A stretch of 48,569 bases of DNA from CAYYMD01 sp964472875 (GCA_964472875.1 CAYYMD010000021.1:1-48569), one strand, 5' to 3'. Positions 33,111 through 41,840 are shown, counted from the stretch's first letter. Notes: generated by a model from the sequence alone, not told the origin. Numbers and translations: made by a program.

Positions 33111-33773
33111 CTATTCGTTTTCGGACTGATCGCCTTTATCGCTCTGCGGGGATGACTTCGTATTTTGCTCGAGCATCTTTCTCATGTCAGCGCTTACCAT
33201 GCGGGAAAGCGCCTCAACGACCGAGTCGGTGGTGATTTCCACGGTGGGTCCGGAAACCTGGTATTCCAGGCCGGCGTCGGCCAGTTCGGCCTTTACGTCG
33301 ACGTCTCCGCCGCCCTCGCCCGCGCGGCTGCGCAATTCATCCGTCAGACGCTGGAGCATCTCTTTGCGGACATCCCTGGAAAGATTGATTTCCAGCGTGG
33401 CCTTGCCGGCCAGGTCCGATTTTACGTACTGACCCACGAGGTCTTCCAGCGTATCGCGGAGGAAATTTTCGTCGTTGAGCGTCTTTTTCACTTCCTGGGC
33501 CAGCACCTGGGCGAGCAGGTCGCCGAGCGTCTGGCGGAGTTCCGTCATCACGTCGCGTGCGGCCAGTTCGAGTTCCGTTTTGCCCTTGTGGAGGGTTTTA
33601 TCGGCCTCGTTGCGAGCGTCTTTTTTGATTTTTTCCGCTTCCTGCCTGGCCTGCTCTATGGTCTGCGAGGCCTGCTCTTTGGCGTCCTTCTTGATTTCCT
33701 CGGCCTGTTGTTTTCCGGCCTCGACGCCTTCCTGCTGAAGCTTGTCGACAAATTCTTCGATTTTTTCGGCCAT
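33111..33773 (-). CDS. atpE: V/A-type ATPase subunit E (peripheral stalk)
   Basis: A 220-residue peripheral stalk subunit and the first gene of the operon. Residues 1-90 form a charged helix with the Lys/Glu/Gln-rich pattern KKDAKEQASQTIEQARQEAE, and the remainder is the compact domain that contacts the A3B3 head. The Ser/Glu-rich last 15 residues are low complexity. The start MAEKIEEFVDKLQQEG fits the family. No separate subunit G/H stalk gene is visible. The operon promoter should lie in 33774-33940, where I see no convincing -35/-10 pair. Confidence 0.88.
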   Translation of the reverse strand: MAEKIEEFVDKLQQEGVEAGKQQAEEIKKDAKEQASQTIEQARQEAEKIKKDARNEADKTLHKGKTELELAARDVMTELRQTLGDLLAQVLAQEVKKTLNDENFLRDTLEDLVGQYVKSDLAGKATLEINLSRDVRKEMLQRLTDELRSRAGEGGGDVDVKAELADAGLEYQVSGPTVEITTDSVVEALSRMVSADMRKMLEQNTKSSPQSDKGDQSENE

Positions 33774-33940
33774 GGTTTGCTCCGTTAGTTATGGTTCAAC
33801 TTTTATTATCGATAGTTTTCCTCGGAGGGTTAGTCAATAGAGCATTCGCAAACGCGCTCTGTGCGGCGCAAAACGCCGTCTCTTAAGGCGTTCGAGCCCT
33901 GTTGGGTTTATCCCCCCATGTCAATTTTTCGGTTATCGCC

Positions 33941-35401
33941 CTACTCGCCGATCTCGGGAGGTTTGGGCTCGACCGGCGCGGGTGAGGCCATCTCGGCCGG
34001 CGCCGGTGTGGGCTCTTCAGCCGGTGCGGAGGATGGCATTTCGACCTTTTTGGGCTCCAGGCCGCACTCGGAGAGTATCAGGAACAAGGCGAAACCGACG
34101 ATAAACGACATCAGCGTCGAAAGCTCGTACGAGAAGCCGATGGCGGGAATCTTACCCAGCAGTCCGACGAACAGACCGACTGCCCAGGAAATATACCCGG
34201 CCAGGTTCACGCCCTGCCTGGGGCCGCTCCACTTTCCGCTGCGGAGGAAATCCGCCGTCATAATCCCAACAATCGGGCCGAACGAGGCGCCGATTAGCAG
34301 GAAGAAACCTACAAGGTCCATCGCCACGCCGGTGGCCGCCAGAACGAGTCCGACCACACCGGCCGCCAGCGTAAGCGGAACGCGGGGCAGCTTGGGAAGC
34401 ATGGTCGAGAATGCGTTGGCGGCAAGAAAAGCGCAGAAGCCCGTCGGGCATATGCAGGCGATTACGAAAACCCAGAAAGTAACCTTCGACATATATCCGC
34501 CCACCTGCCCGATACACAGGGCGAAAAATTCAGCCGGATTGTTGGTGGTGGTGAGCGTGGCGGCCAATTCGGGATTCTTGCCGATAGCGCCCGCCATGGT
34601 CAGCAGTGCAAAACCGCCGGCGACGATTCCCGCGATGGTTATGCCGAACAATCCGCCAAGGACGACATCCTTGTGATTCCTGCTGCCGGTGCCGAAATCC
34701 GCACCGCCGGCACCTGCTGTAGCGAAGAAGCCGGCCGCGGCCTGCAGTGTCATAAACGCCGCCAGACCGAGCGCCGGAATCGCAACAGGAAGATTTTCCG
34801 GAAGTGACAATGCCGGCTCAAAATCCTTAAGCCCGTCGGCGTTGGCAAAACCCGCCACGATAATCATAACCAGCGGGAAAATCGGAATCCAGCTCGAGAG
34901 CCACCCCAGCCACTTGAGGCCAACCGCCCCTACAAACGCAAAGAACAACCCCCACGCCACACAGAACACCCAGAATAGCGGTGTTCCTATCTGTGCGGAC
35001 GGGTCCTTACCGAGGGCGGACATGAAGAAGGTAGCGGCCGAAAACGTGAATACGGCGTGCCAGCCGACCTGCAACACGCCCATCAGCAGGTTGGGGAGCA
35101 ACACCGCCCCGTGCGTTCCGAACGTCGAGGAACTGACCACGTAAAGCGGCATTCCCGTCTCCTGGCCAAGGCGCCCGGGTATGTAGTAAAGCAAAAAACA
35201 GAAAAGCGCGCCGACGACCAGTCCGATAAACCCGGCCCAGACGCTGCCGTATTTCAGCGCTCCGAACATGCCGGACATAAACGGAACAGTAAGAAATATG
35301 CCCGCAAATGACGGGGCCGTGTTCTTGTACCACGGTGCGCGGGCGTCGGATGGATTCGGCTTGGCCGATGCGAGATATCCCGGAAGCTTTCCGTTTGCCA
35401 T
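33941..35401 (-). CDS. NCS1-family nucleobase/cation symporter (cytosine permease-like)
   Basis: A 486-residue polytopic transporter with about twelve membrane helices over residues 28-445. It begins with the NCS1-like APWYKNTAPSFAGIFLTVPF and has a Gly/Ala-rich helix GFFATAGAGGADFGTGSRN in the substrate/cation region. Substrates in this family include cytosine, purines, hydantoins and thiamine; which one applies cannot be told. The C-terminal 35 residues form a Pro/Glu/Ala-rich tail (PAPAEMASPAPVEPKPPE) not seen in typical members. A weak AACGCC/GGCGTT hairpin lies downstream (33872-33892). Its ribosome site is AAGGAAATCGTC. Confidence 0.85.
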   Translation of the reverse strand: MANGKLPGYLASAKPNPSDARAPWYKNTAPSFAGIFLTVPFMSGMFGALKYGSVWAGFIGLVVGALFCFLLYYIPGRLGQETGMPLYVVSSSTFGTHGAVLLPNLLMGVLQVGWHAVFTFSAATFFMSALGKDPSAQIGTPLFWVFCVAWGLFFAFVGAVGLKWLGWLSSWIPIFPLVMIIVAGFANADGLKDFEPALSLPENLPVAIPALGLAAFMTLQAAAGFFATAGAGGADFGTGSRNHKDVVLGGLFGITIAGIVAGGFALLTMAGAIGKNPELAATLTTTNNPAEFFALCIGQVGGYMSKVTFWVFVIACICPTGFCAFLAANAFSTMLPKLPRVPLTLAAGVVGLVLAATGVAMDLVGFFLLIGASFGPIVGIMTADFLRSGKWSGPRQGVNLAGYISWAVGLFVGLLGKIPAIGFSYELSTLMSFIVGFALFLILSECGLEPKKVEMPSSAPAEEPTPAPAEMASPAPVEPKPPEIGE

Positions 35402-35546
35402 GACGATTTCCTTTCTGTTTATTGTTTATCCGGTTAGATTCAATAAACTACCCTGTCTAAAATCTGCATTTGCAGAGATTATCGTGACGTATAGGGCGCA
35501 TTACAAGAATATTTCTTTCTTAAATATTCAGTTTTTCAAGCAACTT

Positions 35547-35918
35547 TTATTCGCTGCTTAAAAACTGTTTCTCGATGTTTTCCATCGTGCGGCCCTTTGT
35601 TTCGGGCACGGCGGTGCCGACCGCTGAGATGAGGAACAGAATGGCGGCAATGACCAGCGCATTGCGCCGCCCGAAGCGGTCGCTTATGGTGCCGGCCAGC
35701 GTCACGCCCAGCACACACCCGGCCAGGGCGATGGATGCGGCCCAGCCCTTCATCGCCGCCGTCAGCTCAAAGTGCGTCTGCAGAAAGCCGATGGCCCCGG
35801 CGATAACCGCCGTGTCGTAACCGAACAGCAGACCGCCAAGCGTGGCCACCAGAACCACGCGCGTCAGATATACCATGCTGCCGCGATCCTGCGAAGAATC
35901 ATTTATGTTCGGGGCCAT
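35547..35918 (-). pseudogene. Internally deleted sugar-porter MFS transporter
   Basis: The 123-residue product joins the N-terminus of a sugar porter to its extreme C-terminus in frame. Residues 17-100 carry the first three helices, with GGLLFGYDTAVIAGAI and the motif-A loop DRFGRRNALV. At about residue 103 the sequence jumps to PETKGRTMENIEKQ, the motif that follows helix 12 in XylE/GLUT-type porters of about 450-500 residues. Some 330-370 residues are missing. It still has a start codon and an AAGGGAT ribosome site and lies 22 bp after the xylosidase gene, so a small membrane protein may be made, but it cannot be a normal transporter. Confidence 0.85.
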
Positions 35919-35940
35919 TGGATATCCCTTTGTTGTCGGT

Positions 35941-37812
35941 TCACTCCTTCGGCCAGACCTTCACTTCCATCTTTCCGTCGCCCGGCGTTGCCAACGGCCC
36001 GGGGAACGGGTTATCGGTGTTTCGCTCGCGGCCGAAGTAATCGGTGTCTATACGGTACGGCGTGCCGTCGGGCTGCTCGTAAGGCAGATCGGGGATTTTG
36101 GCCTTGCCCAGCAGTTCGGTGGTGACCAGCGGCCGATTGCTGTTTCGGGCCCAGGATTTATCGACGGTCATTTGCAGATAAAAGCCGTCGGACTTTTCGA
36201 GCAGTTTTACGCCCGGATTGAATTTCGGCTGCACCAGCGGTTCGGTTTCGTGTTTTGAGGGTTTGGCGCCTGCGAGGAAGATATTTCCGCCCATGAACAT
36301 GGGATATTTCGCCGAATCGTATGGTGTCAGGCCGTTGTGGCCGACGAAGATGTTATTATAGAAGCGGTCGTCCCCGCCCGGGATATTATGCAGGCCGGCC
36401 AGTTCGGTGGAATGGGCCTTGTGGTAAGGCGTGCGGCGTCCCTGTGGGCGGAGACTGAAGCCGCCGGCGTACAGGTTGTGGACATAGGCACCACCTTGCG
36501 ACCAGTCGCTCAATGAATGGGACGACAGAAACAAGTTGTTGTCGATCAGAAAGGGGCCGTGATCTACTTCCATGAAGATATCCTGGCTGTTGTTATGCAA
36601 CAGGTTGCCGGTCACTCTCGTACCCTGGGCCATCCAGTCCAGCCAGATGCCCCCGCTGCCGCCGCAGCGGTAGATGTGGTTGTGGCTGATGAGCGTGTCG
36701 ATTGCGGCGTGGAACTTGATGCCGGCCATCTCAGCGCCCGTGAATAACCGGCGAACGTGGATGTCGTGGATAACGTTACCGGTAACCTTGCTGAACACCG
36801 CGCCCATGGAGCCGACCATGCCCGCCTGCTCGCAGTGGTAGATTTCGTTGTTGCGGACGATGTGATGGCCGATGTTCTCCTTCGACCAGCCGTTTTTAAG
36901 GGCGCGTTTAATCGTCCCGACGTAACCCTTGGCGGACTCCGCACGGTTGTCCCACTCGTCGCCGTACTTGCCCAGCGTCAGGCCCGTGCAGACGGAGTAG
37001 CGGATGCTGTTGTCTTCGATAATCCATCCCCTGGACCAGTGCGTCCCTATCAGTCCCACCTGCTCGGCGGTGGGCGGCGCCCAGTTCGGTGCGGCCTGCT
37101 CCAGTATGAAACCGCGAACAGTGATGTAATCCCTGCCCGGCTCGCTCGGGTAGAAGACGGCTTCCCGGACGTTGACCTCTACCGTTTCCTTGTTGGGATT
37201 AACATCCTTGAACTGCGCCCATATTGTAGTGGTGTGGTCTTTTTTTACCTCGGAGTACCACAGCGGATTGTTGCCTGCGGGCTCAAGGACATCCCCCTTG
37301 TTAGCCGCCTCTGTCAGCCAGTGGCCGTTAAGGTACACCGCGCCAAGATGGTGGACTCGCCCCTTTGGGCGGAACCAGTCGCCGCGGATTACTTCCTTGA
37401 ACGGATTAAAGTCGCCGAAGAAACTCTCCGGCAGTGTAACCTTCCACGTGTCGTTCTCTACCTTCTGCCATCCCTTGACGATTTGCGAACCCTTGATGAC
37501 GACCTTCTCGCCGGGTGCGGCGCGATAGACGATGCGCTTCTTGTCCGAAGTCCCGCCGCGCGGCGGGTTTATTCTCTCGCGGTAGACGCCCTCGTGGACG
37601 GTGACCACGTCGCCGGGCTGTGCTTTCTTTGCCGCGGCCGAGATGGTCTTCAGCGGGGCGGCTTTCGTGCCGTCGCCGGAATCGTCGCCGGCGGGCGAAA
37701 CGTGATATTCCCTGCCGCCCGGCGCCACCGGCGAACCGGCTACTGTGTTGGCGCATCCCGCACAAAGCAGAACAGATAATCCCAAAACGATAAAAACTGT
37801 TTTCTCTGACAT
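35941..37812 (-). CDS. Secreted beta-xylosidase-like right-handed beta-helix enzyme, GH120-type
   Basis: A 623-residue exported protein with a lipobox, LLCAGC (Cys20), so it is probably lipid-anchored. It matches the parallel beta-helix layout of GH120 beta-xylosidase from Thermoanaerobacterium, with VHEGVYRERINPP, GEKVVIKGS, FFGDFNPFKE, WAPPTAEQVGLIG and GWIIEDN. The catalytic residues of that enzyme correspond to Asp392 in IWLDWMAQGTRV and Glu415 in FMEVDHGP, both present. The C-terminus closes with IDTDYFGRERN. It should cleave xylosyl units from oligosaccharides outside the cytoplasm. It is followed at 22 bp by the decayed sugar transporter, so this was probably a xyloside-use operon. Confidence 0.88.
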   Translation of the reverse strand: MSEKTVFIVLGLSVLLCAGCANTVAGSPVAPGGREYHVSPAGDDSGDGTKAAPLKTISAAAKKAQPGDVVTVHEGVYRERINPPRGGTSDKKRIVYRAAPGEKVVIKGSQIVKGWQKVENDTWKVTLPESFFGDFNPFKEVIRGDWFRPKGRVHHLGAVYLNGHWLTEAANKGDVLEPAGNNPLWYSEVKKDHTTTIWAQFKDVNPNKETVEVNVREAVFYPSEPGRDYITVRGFILEQAAPNWAPPTAEQVGLIGTHWSRGWIIEDNSIRYSVCTGLTLGKYGDEWDNRAESAKGYVGTIKRALKNGWSKENIGHHIVRNNEIYHCEQAGMVGSMGAVFSKVTGNVIHDIHVRRLFTGAEMAGIKFHAAIDTLISHNHIYRCGGSGGIWLDWMAQGTRVTGNLLHNNSQDIFMEVDHGPFLIDNNLFLSSHSLSDWSQGGAYVHNLYAGGFSLRPQGRRTPYHKAHSTELAGLHNIPGGDDRFYNNIFVGHNGLTPYDSAKYPMFMGGNIFLAGAKPSKHETEPLVQPKFNPGVKLLEKSDGFYLQMTVDKSWARNSNRPLVTTELLGKAKIPDLPYEQPDGTPYRIDTDYFGRERNTDNPFPGPLATPGDGKMEVKVWPKE

Positions 37813-38074
37813 AACAAAATCCTTTGCTTAAAATAAACCATGCCTGGTTGTGTGATTTACAACCGGCGCGATTCTAACAGGTTCTGGAACCTCGGCAAGC
37901 AATTTCGGGCCCGGCCAAGACCTGCGCTCGGCTTGGGACTATAAAAATTCGGCCGTGTAATCCCCTAAACGCTTTTGACAAATGGCAGACATAAAAGGTT
38001 ATTGATATGCAATTCACAAAAAAGAGACCGCATCCAAGTTTGATTCCGGATGAGGCCGACAGAACCGCCGCAAC
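37813..38074. other. Intergenic region, no supported gene
   Basis: A 262-bp gap. TTGACA occurs at about 37976 on the plus strand but without a convincing -10 or a downstream gene, apart from a 25-codon frame at 38007-38084 that I do not accept. The part nearest 37812 must hold the promoter of the xylosidase operon; no clear motif was found. Confidence 0.3.
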
Positions 38075-38791
38075 TCACTCGTAAAGTTTACCGGCGCGGA
38101 CGTGGCCGGAAAAATGAGTGTACTTCGTCTCCGGCAAGTTAATCTCCAGCGTTATGGTGCTTTGGGCCGGGATTTTCCTCACCAGGAACGGCTCCTCGTG
38201 AGCGATTTCGTAACCGTCCCACAGCCGCAGATTCCCGGAAATATTGTTCATGGTCACCGAAGCGCGATTGATTACCTCCAGCAGGGCCTGCAGACCGTCG
38301 CCGGACGGCTCGATTTTTATTTCACCCACGGAGACGTCCTTTTTCCTCTCCATGCTTTCCCGCACATCTTTGGGAACACGGACCTTGTAATAGTGAGCGC
38401 TTTTTTCGGCCGCACTCAGCTCGCGCTCCAGACGCTTGCACCGTTTTCTCCAGTACTCGGCCGAGTGCGTAGTGGCCGACCCGTTCGTGTCGTCCGCCCT
38501 GTGATATCTGCCGCCTCCCTGCTTTCCCGCCAGAAGGAGTTTCCTCTCCATTAGCGAATTGTCCGCCTTGAGGTCGAGGTTCTCCTGCCTGAGATCGTCA
38601 ATCGTAACTGTCTTATCTGCTAACGTGTCGCTTTTGTCGGCGTTGGCGTAGCCGAGATAGAGAACCAGTATAAACAATACAAAACTCAACAACCCGAACA
38701 CCACCGCCAGGGCAAGGTGCACCTGGTTGGTTTTTTTGCGTTCTCTTCCGTAACGTTCTGTTCTGTAATCTCTGTCATATCGCTGCTGCAT
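38075..38791 (-). CDS. Membrane-anchored coiled-coil protein of unknown function
   Basis: A 238-residue protein. A short basic Tyr/Arg-rich N-terminus precedes one membrane helix (about 26-50, ALAVVFGLLSFVLFILVLYLGY). A coiled coil follows at about 60-85 (DDLRQENLDLKADNSLMERK) and another at about 115-135. The C-terminal domain (about 150-238) is a beta-sandwich-like region with LLEVINRASVTMNNISGNLRLWDG, like FxLYD/DUF2393-type extracytoplasmic domains. The ATG at 38791 follows AAGGAG; a GTG eight codons upstream is dismissed. No pathway can be assigned. Confidence 0.72.
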   Translation of the reverse strand: MQQRYDRDYRTERYGRERKKTNQVHLALAVVFGLLSFVLFILVLYLGYANADKSDTLADKTVTIDDLRQENLDLKADNSLMERKLLLAGKQGGGRYHRADDTNGSATTHSAEYWRKRCKRLERELSAAEKSAHYYKVRVPKDVRESMERKKDVSVGEIKIEPSGDGLQALLEVINRASVTMNNISGNLRLWDGYEIAHEEPFLVRKIPAQSTITLEINLPETKYTHFSGHVRAGKLYE

Positions 38792-38884
38792 CCCGTATCT
38801 CCTTACGTGTTTCACAAATCGACCGCTTCTGCGCCTACCCCGTATATAAGATGCATTTTAGAAGAATTTGTTCCACCTTGACAT

Positions 38885-38918
38885 AAAAAATCCCCCGCCC
38901 GCAAAAGCGGTTCGGGGG
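38885..38918 (-). terminator. Rho-independent terminator of the superoxide dismutase gene
   Basis: On the minus strand CCCCCG (complement of 38913-38918) and CCGC pair with GCGG and CGGGGG (complement of 38892-38897) around a TTTT loop. The hairpin is followed by a run of T (complement of 38885-38890). It lies 36 bp after the dismutase stop codon. Confidence 0.85.
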
Positions 38919-38953
38919 AGTTCCGGTTCCAACCTCGGCCAAGCTCGGCCGAA

Positions 38954-39679
38954 TCAGTACTTCATTGCCGCGGCCAGGCGCTTTGCCGCAAATTCCCAGT
39001 TGGCCATTTTCATGAAGTTATCCACCCACTGGCCACGGTCCTTTTCGTACTTGAGATAATACGCGTGTTCCCACACGTCGCACACAAGCAGCGGGACTAC
39101 GCCCCAGACGCTGAGGTTCTGGTGTTTCTCCGCCTGGAGGACCATGAGTTTGTCGCCGATGGGCTCGTATGCCAGCACACCCCAGCCGCTGGCCTCGACG
39201 GCCTTGGTCGCAGCCGCAAACTGCGCCGCGGCCGCCTTGACCGAGCCGAAATCCTTTTTCATCGCCGCGGCCAGTTTGTCGGGCGCATCCGTGCCGCCGG
39301 GGCACATCGAATGCCAGAACAGCGTGTGCAGCACATGGCCGCTGCCGTGAAAGGCCAGCGCACGGGACAGCGGTTTTATGGCGGAATAGTCGTCATTTTT
39401 ATTTGCGGCCGCAATCTTCTTAAGCGTTGCATTCAGCCCGCGGACGTAACCGGCGTGATGGCCGTCGTGGTGGAGGCGCAGTATCTGCTCGGTGTAGTGC
39501 GGCTCCAGCGCGTCGTAGTCATACGGCAATTCCGGCAGAACGTACTGGCCGTCCTCGTAAGCCGCCAGTGACATTCCCGGCCGCTTGTGTTCCTTCGCCA
39601 CGGCGCAGCCGCCTATCGCAAGCGCAGCGCCGGCGCCTGCCAGCCCAATAGCTTCTCTTCTAGACATTCCTTTTTGCAT
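38954..39679 (-). CDS. sod: Fe/Mn superoxide dismutase with Tat lipoprotein signal
   Basis: A 241-residue enzyme converting superoxide to O2 and H2O2. The N-terminus, MQKGMSRREAIGLAGAGA, has a twin-arginine (R7, R8) and ends in a lipobox, IGGC (Cys25), so it should be exported folded and lipid-anchored. The Fe/Mn ligands are His70 (LRLHHDGHH), His118 (GHVLHTLFW), Asp201 and His205 (CDVWEHAYYLKY). The metal cannot be settled from sequence. The ATG at 39679 follows AGGAGTCAG; a 48-codon upstream extension is not supported. The gene is divergent from nikR with 173 bp between them. Confidence 0.94.
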   Translation of the reverse strand: MQKGMSRREAIGLAGAGAALAIGGCAVAKEHKRPGMSLAAYEDGQYVLPELPYDYDALEPHYTEQILRLHHDGHHAGYVRGLNATLKKIAAANKNDDYSAIKPLSRALAFHGSGHVLHTLFWHSMCPGGTDAPDKLAAAMKKDFGSVKAAAAQFAAATKAVEASGWGVLAYEPIGDKLMVLQAEKHQNLSVWGVVPLLVCDVWEHAYYLKYEKDRGQWVDNFMKMANWEFAAKRLAAAMKY

Positions 39680-39852
39680 GACTGACTCCTCATATTGATA
39701 TTCGATTAATTTCACCGGCGCCGGGCTTAACCGCCCTGCGCCCCGCTGATAATCAGTATATGCACGTCGGAGAACATTCCAAAACAGCACCGGCCAAATG
39801 CGGCGCTGGCGTTCGGCGGGCAAAACTGTAAAATAATACTCGGGAGAAAATC

Positions 39853-40263
39853 ATGAGCGAACTGACAAGAACGGCGCTTGCTATCGAAAAAGACCTGCTC
39901 GAGAGGTTCGACGCCTGGCTGGCCGAGCACGGCTACAACAACCGCAGCGAGGCGATGCGCGACCTGGTGCGCTCGGCCCTTATCGAGGAAGAATGGGCGA
40001 ACCCCGAAGCCAATGTCGTGGCCGCACTCAGTATCATCTACGACCACGCCACACATACGCTCGCCCAGCAACTGACGCACCTCCAGCACGAGGACCACCA
40101 CGCCGTAATGTGCAGCCAGCACGTTCACCTCGACCACGACAACTGCCTCGAGGTCATACTCATGCAGGGCACGGCTGCACAACTCCGCCGCCTGGCCGAC
40201 GCCATGATAGCCGCACGAGGCGTCCGCGCGGGAAAACTCACGCTGCTGAGCAGAAACGTTTAA
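39853..40263 (+). CDS. nikR: NikR, nickel-responsive ribbon-helix-helix regulator
   Basis: A 136-residue regulator. Residues 3-45 form the ribbon-helix-helix DNA-binding domain (RTALAIEKDLLERFDAWL, RSEAMRDLVRSAL), and the rest is an ACT-like tetramerisation domain. The high-affinity Ni site is intact: His79, His90, His92 and Cys98 keep the spacing of H76, H87, H89 and C95 in E. coli NikR. A GGGAGA ribosome site precedes the ATG. No nickel transporter, urease or hydrogenase gene is nearby. The only close partner is the divergent superoxide dismutase gene, which suggests nickel-dependent control of that enzyme. Confidence 0.93.
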   Translation: MSELTRTALAIEKDLLERFDAWLAEHGYNNRSEAMRDLVRSALIEEEWANPEANVVAALSIIYDHATHTLAQQLTHLQHEDHHAVMCSQHVHLDHDNCLEVILMQGTAAQLRRLADAMIAARGVRAGKLTLLSRNV

Positions 40264-40280
40264 TCACGCCGGACGACTCT

Positions 40281-41069
40281 TCACCGCAGGCGCTGGACCT
40301 TCATAACCGCCGGCCACAGGCCGGTCAGTTCTTCGCGGTCGTGCATCTGGGCGGGGTACATGCTGTTTAGCGGCTGGAGGCGCACGTTCTGTTCGTCGTC
40401 GGCGTAGAAACGCTTAAACGTGGTGGAAGTGTCCTGGAATCTCACGAAGCAGTCGTCGCCCGGCCGCGCCGGTGTATTCGGAGAAAACACGACCAGGTCG
40501 CCCTCGTGGAAATCCGGGGCCATCGAATCGCCCACCACCCGGGCCGCGAACGCCTGGGAGTCGTGAATGTCCGGACAGCGAATGTATTCATCCGCTATGG
40601 ACGGAGGATAATCCAAATCCGTAAAATGCTGAGGATAGCCGGCGGCTATCTTGTTTATAACCGGTACGGATGCTGCCAGCGATATGTCCGCAACGTTGTC
40701 GCCTTCGACCGACGGGGGCTGCTGGTCTTCGGCGGCCGGGGACGATTTATCCGCGGCCGATGATATCTTACCCGCGCTCATCTGCTTGAGTATGCTGCGA
40801 AGACGCTGCACCTGCGTTTTCAGCATCTCGTGCTCCTGCCGAACGTCAATCGGCGTCCTGGCAAGATGCGCCAGGCGTGTAAGTTCGCCCTGCTGAAAGT
40901 CCATAGCCCGCTCCAGCAACCTGAGGACTCGGTCCGTGGGCGGATTCTTCGCCTTGCCCGTCTCTACATTAGAGAGGTACGGCTTGGATATACCCGCCTG
41001 CTCGGCCAGGCGATCCTGAGTTAGACCCATTTCTTCACGACGACGACGTATTATTTCACCAAGAGACAT
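40281..41069 (-). CDS. XRE-family repressor with S24 (LexA/CI-like) self-cleavage domain
   Basis: A 262-residue phage-type repressor. Residues 3-58 are an XRE helix-turn-helix (LTQDRLAEQAGISKPYLSNVETGK). A variable linker rich in Ser, Ala and Pro follows (about 95-130). The S24 peptidase domain has a likely cleavage site Ala143-Gly144 (KIAAGYP), the nucleophile Ser182 in GDSM and Lys219 in TTFKRFY. Proteins of this type are cleaved when RecA is activated by DNA damage, relieving repression. The ATG at 41069 follows GGGAG. It is divergent from the terminase-containing operon and is the obvious candidate for controlling it. Confidence 0.92.
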   Translation of the reverse strand: MSLGEIIRRRREEMGLTQDRLAEQAGISKPYLSNVETGKAKNPPTDRVLRLLERAMDFQQGELTRLAHLARTPIDVRQEHEMLKTQVQRLRSILKQMSAGKISSAADKSSPAAEDQQPPSVEGDNVADISLAASVPVINKIAAGYPQHFTDLDYPPSIADEYIRCPDIHDSQAFAARVVGDSMAPDFHEGDLVVFSPNTPARPGDDCFVRFQDTSTTFKRFYADDEQNVRLQPLNSMYPAQMHDREELTGLWPAVMKVQRLR

Positions 41070-41084
41070 TATTTTCTCCCACAT

Positions 41085-41306
41085 AACGATAAGCCGATTC
41101 CATATCCGAACTTACATTGCATTATAACCGAAGTTGTTTCGTAATCAAGTAAAATATTTAAAATTTTTACAAAATATCATACTTTTCTATTGATATATTA
41201 CGAATTATATGTTATTCACACAACATACAAATAGCATGATTTACATGTGATATACAAAGGATACCGAATGTTTTGGAACACAAAATAGCCATAAAGGGGC
41301 GAGAAT
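41085..41306. promoter_or_regulatory. AT-rich divergent control region of repressor and terminase operon
   Basis: A 222-bp, strikingly AT-rich region in an otherwise GC-rich neighbourhood. TATGTT (41208-41213) and AACATA (41222-41227) form an inverted repeat with an 8-nt spacer, a candidate operator. Several TATA-like stretches could serve as -10 boxes. AAGGGGCGAGAAT precedes the plus-strand start. The arrangement repressor/operator/operon is like a lysogenic switch, by inference. Confidence 0.5.
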
Positions 41307-41783
41307 ATGAGACATACATTAAAAGAGAGCATCTGCCGAAGCCGCCGCCTTCCAAACGATACCGCAGTCATCATGGGCCGTGCCGAACTGCTCAGCAATT
41401 ATGAAAAGGAATTAATCGAGGCAATTTTCGTGCGCGATTTGTCACCTCAATCGCTTGCAAGCATGCTGGGCGTCACCGAGGTTACCGTCCGTCGGCGTGT
41501 TCATAAAATCTGCCGGCGTCTGTCCAGCAGGAGGTTTCTCGACGCCGCACGCGCCCTGCCCTACCTCTCGAAGGATGACGCCGTTCTGGCCCGGCTGAGG
41601 TTCTGCCAGGGTCTCACCCAGCGGGAACTATACCAACGACTTGGCATATCCTATCACATCCTGCGGCGGCGCCTCGACAAACTCGGCACACAAATTAAAA
41701 TTATACGCCGGATGATATCCCGCGGCGGTGCGGAAATTTATTCTGAGTGGGACGCAACGGCCGCCGCATCGGCCGCTACCTGA
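41307..41783 (+). CDS. Tandem helix-turn-helix protein (sigma region 4-like or terminase small-subunit-like)
   Basis: A 158-residue basic protein with two helix-turn-helix units. The first is LSPQSLASMLGVTEVTVRRRVHKI (about residues 45-68), and the second is LTQRELYQRLGISYHILRRRLDKL (about 101-125). Both resemble region 4 of sigma factors. No other sigma regions are present, so it is probably not a complete sigma factor. It is the first gene of the operon whose last phage-type gene is a terminase large subunit. It could therefore be the operon's activator or the DNA-recognising small terminase subunit; sequence alone does not decide. Confidence 0.75.
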   Translation: MRHTLKESICRSRRLPNDTAVIMGRAELLSNYEKELIEAIFVRDLSPQSLASMLGVTEVTVRRRVHKICRRLSSRRFLDAARALPYLSKDDAVLARLRFCQGLTQRELYQRLGISYHILRRRLDKLGTQIKIIRRMISRGGAEIYSEWDATAAASAAT

Positions 41784-41840
41784 AAACCGAAACAGCAAAT
41801 TTCATATCCGCATCTTACAAGGACTCGCCGGAGAGTCGAA

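Noticed and set aside
38007..38084. 25-codon plus-strand frame (MQFTKKRPHPSLIPDE...)
   Set aside because: The sequence looks protein-like, but it is very short, lacks a good ribosome site and overlaps the end of the opposite gene.
39680..39852. NikR operator between sod and nikR
   Set aside because: CATAT and ATATG elements are present but about 60 bp apart, unlike a NikR dyad; no convincing site could be named.
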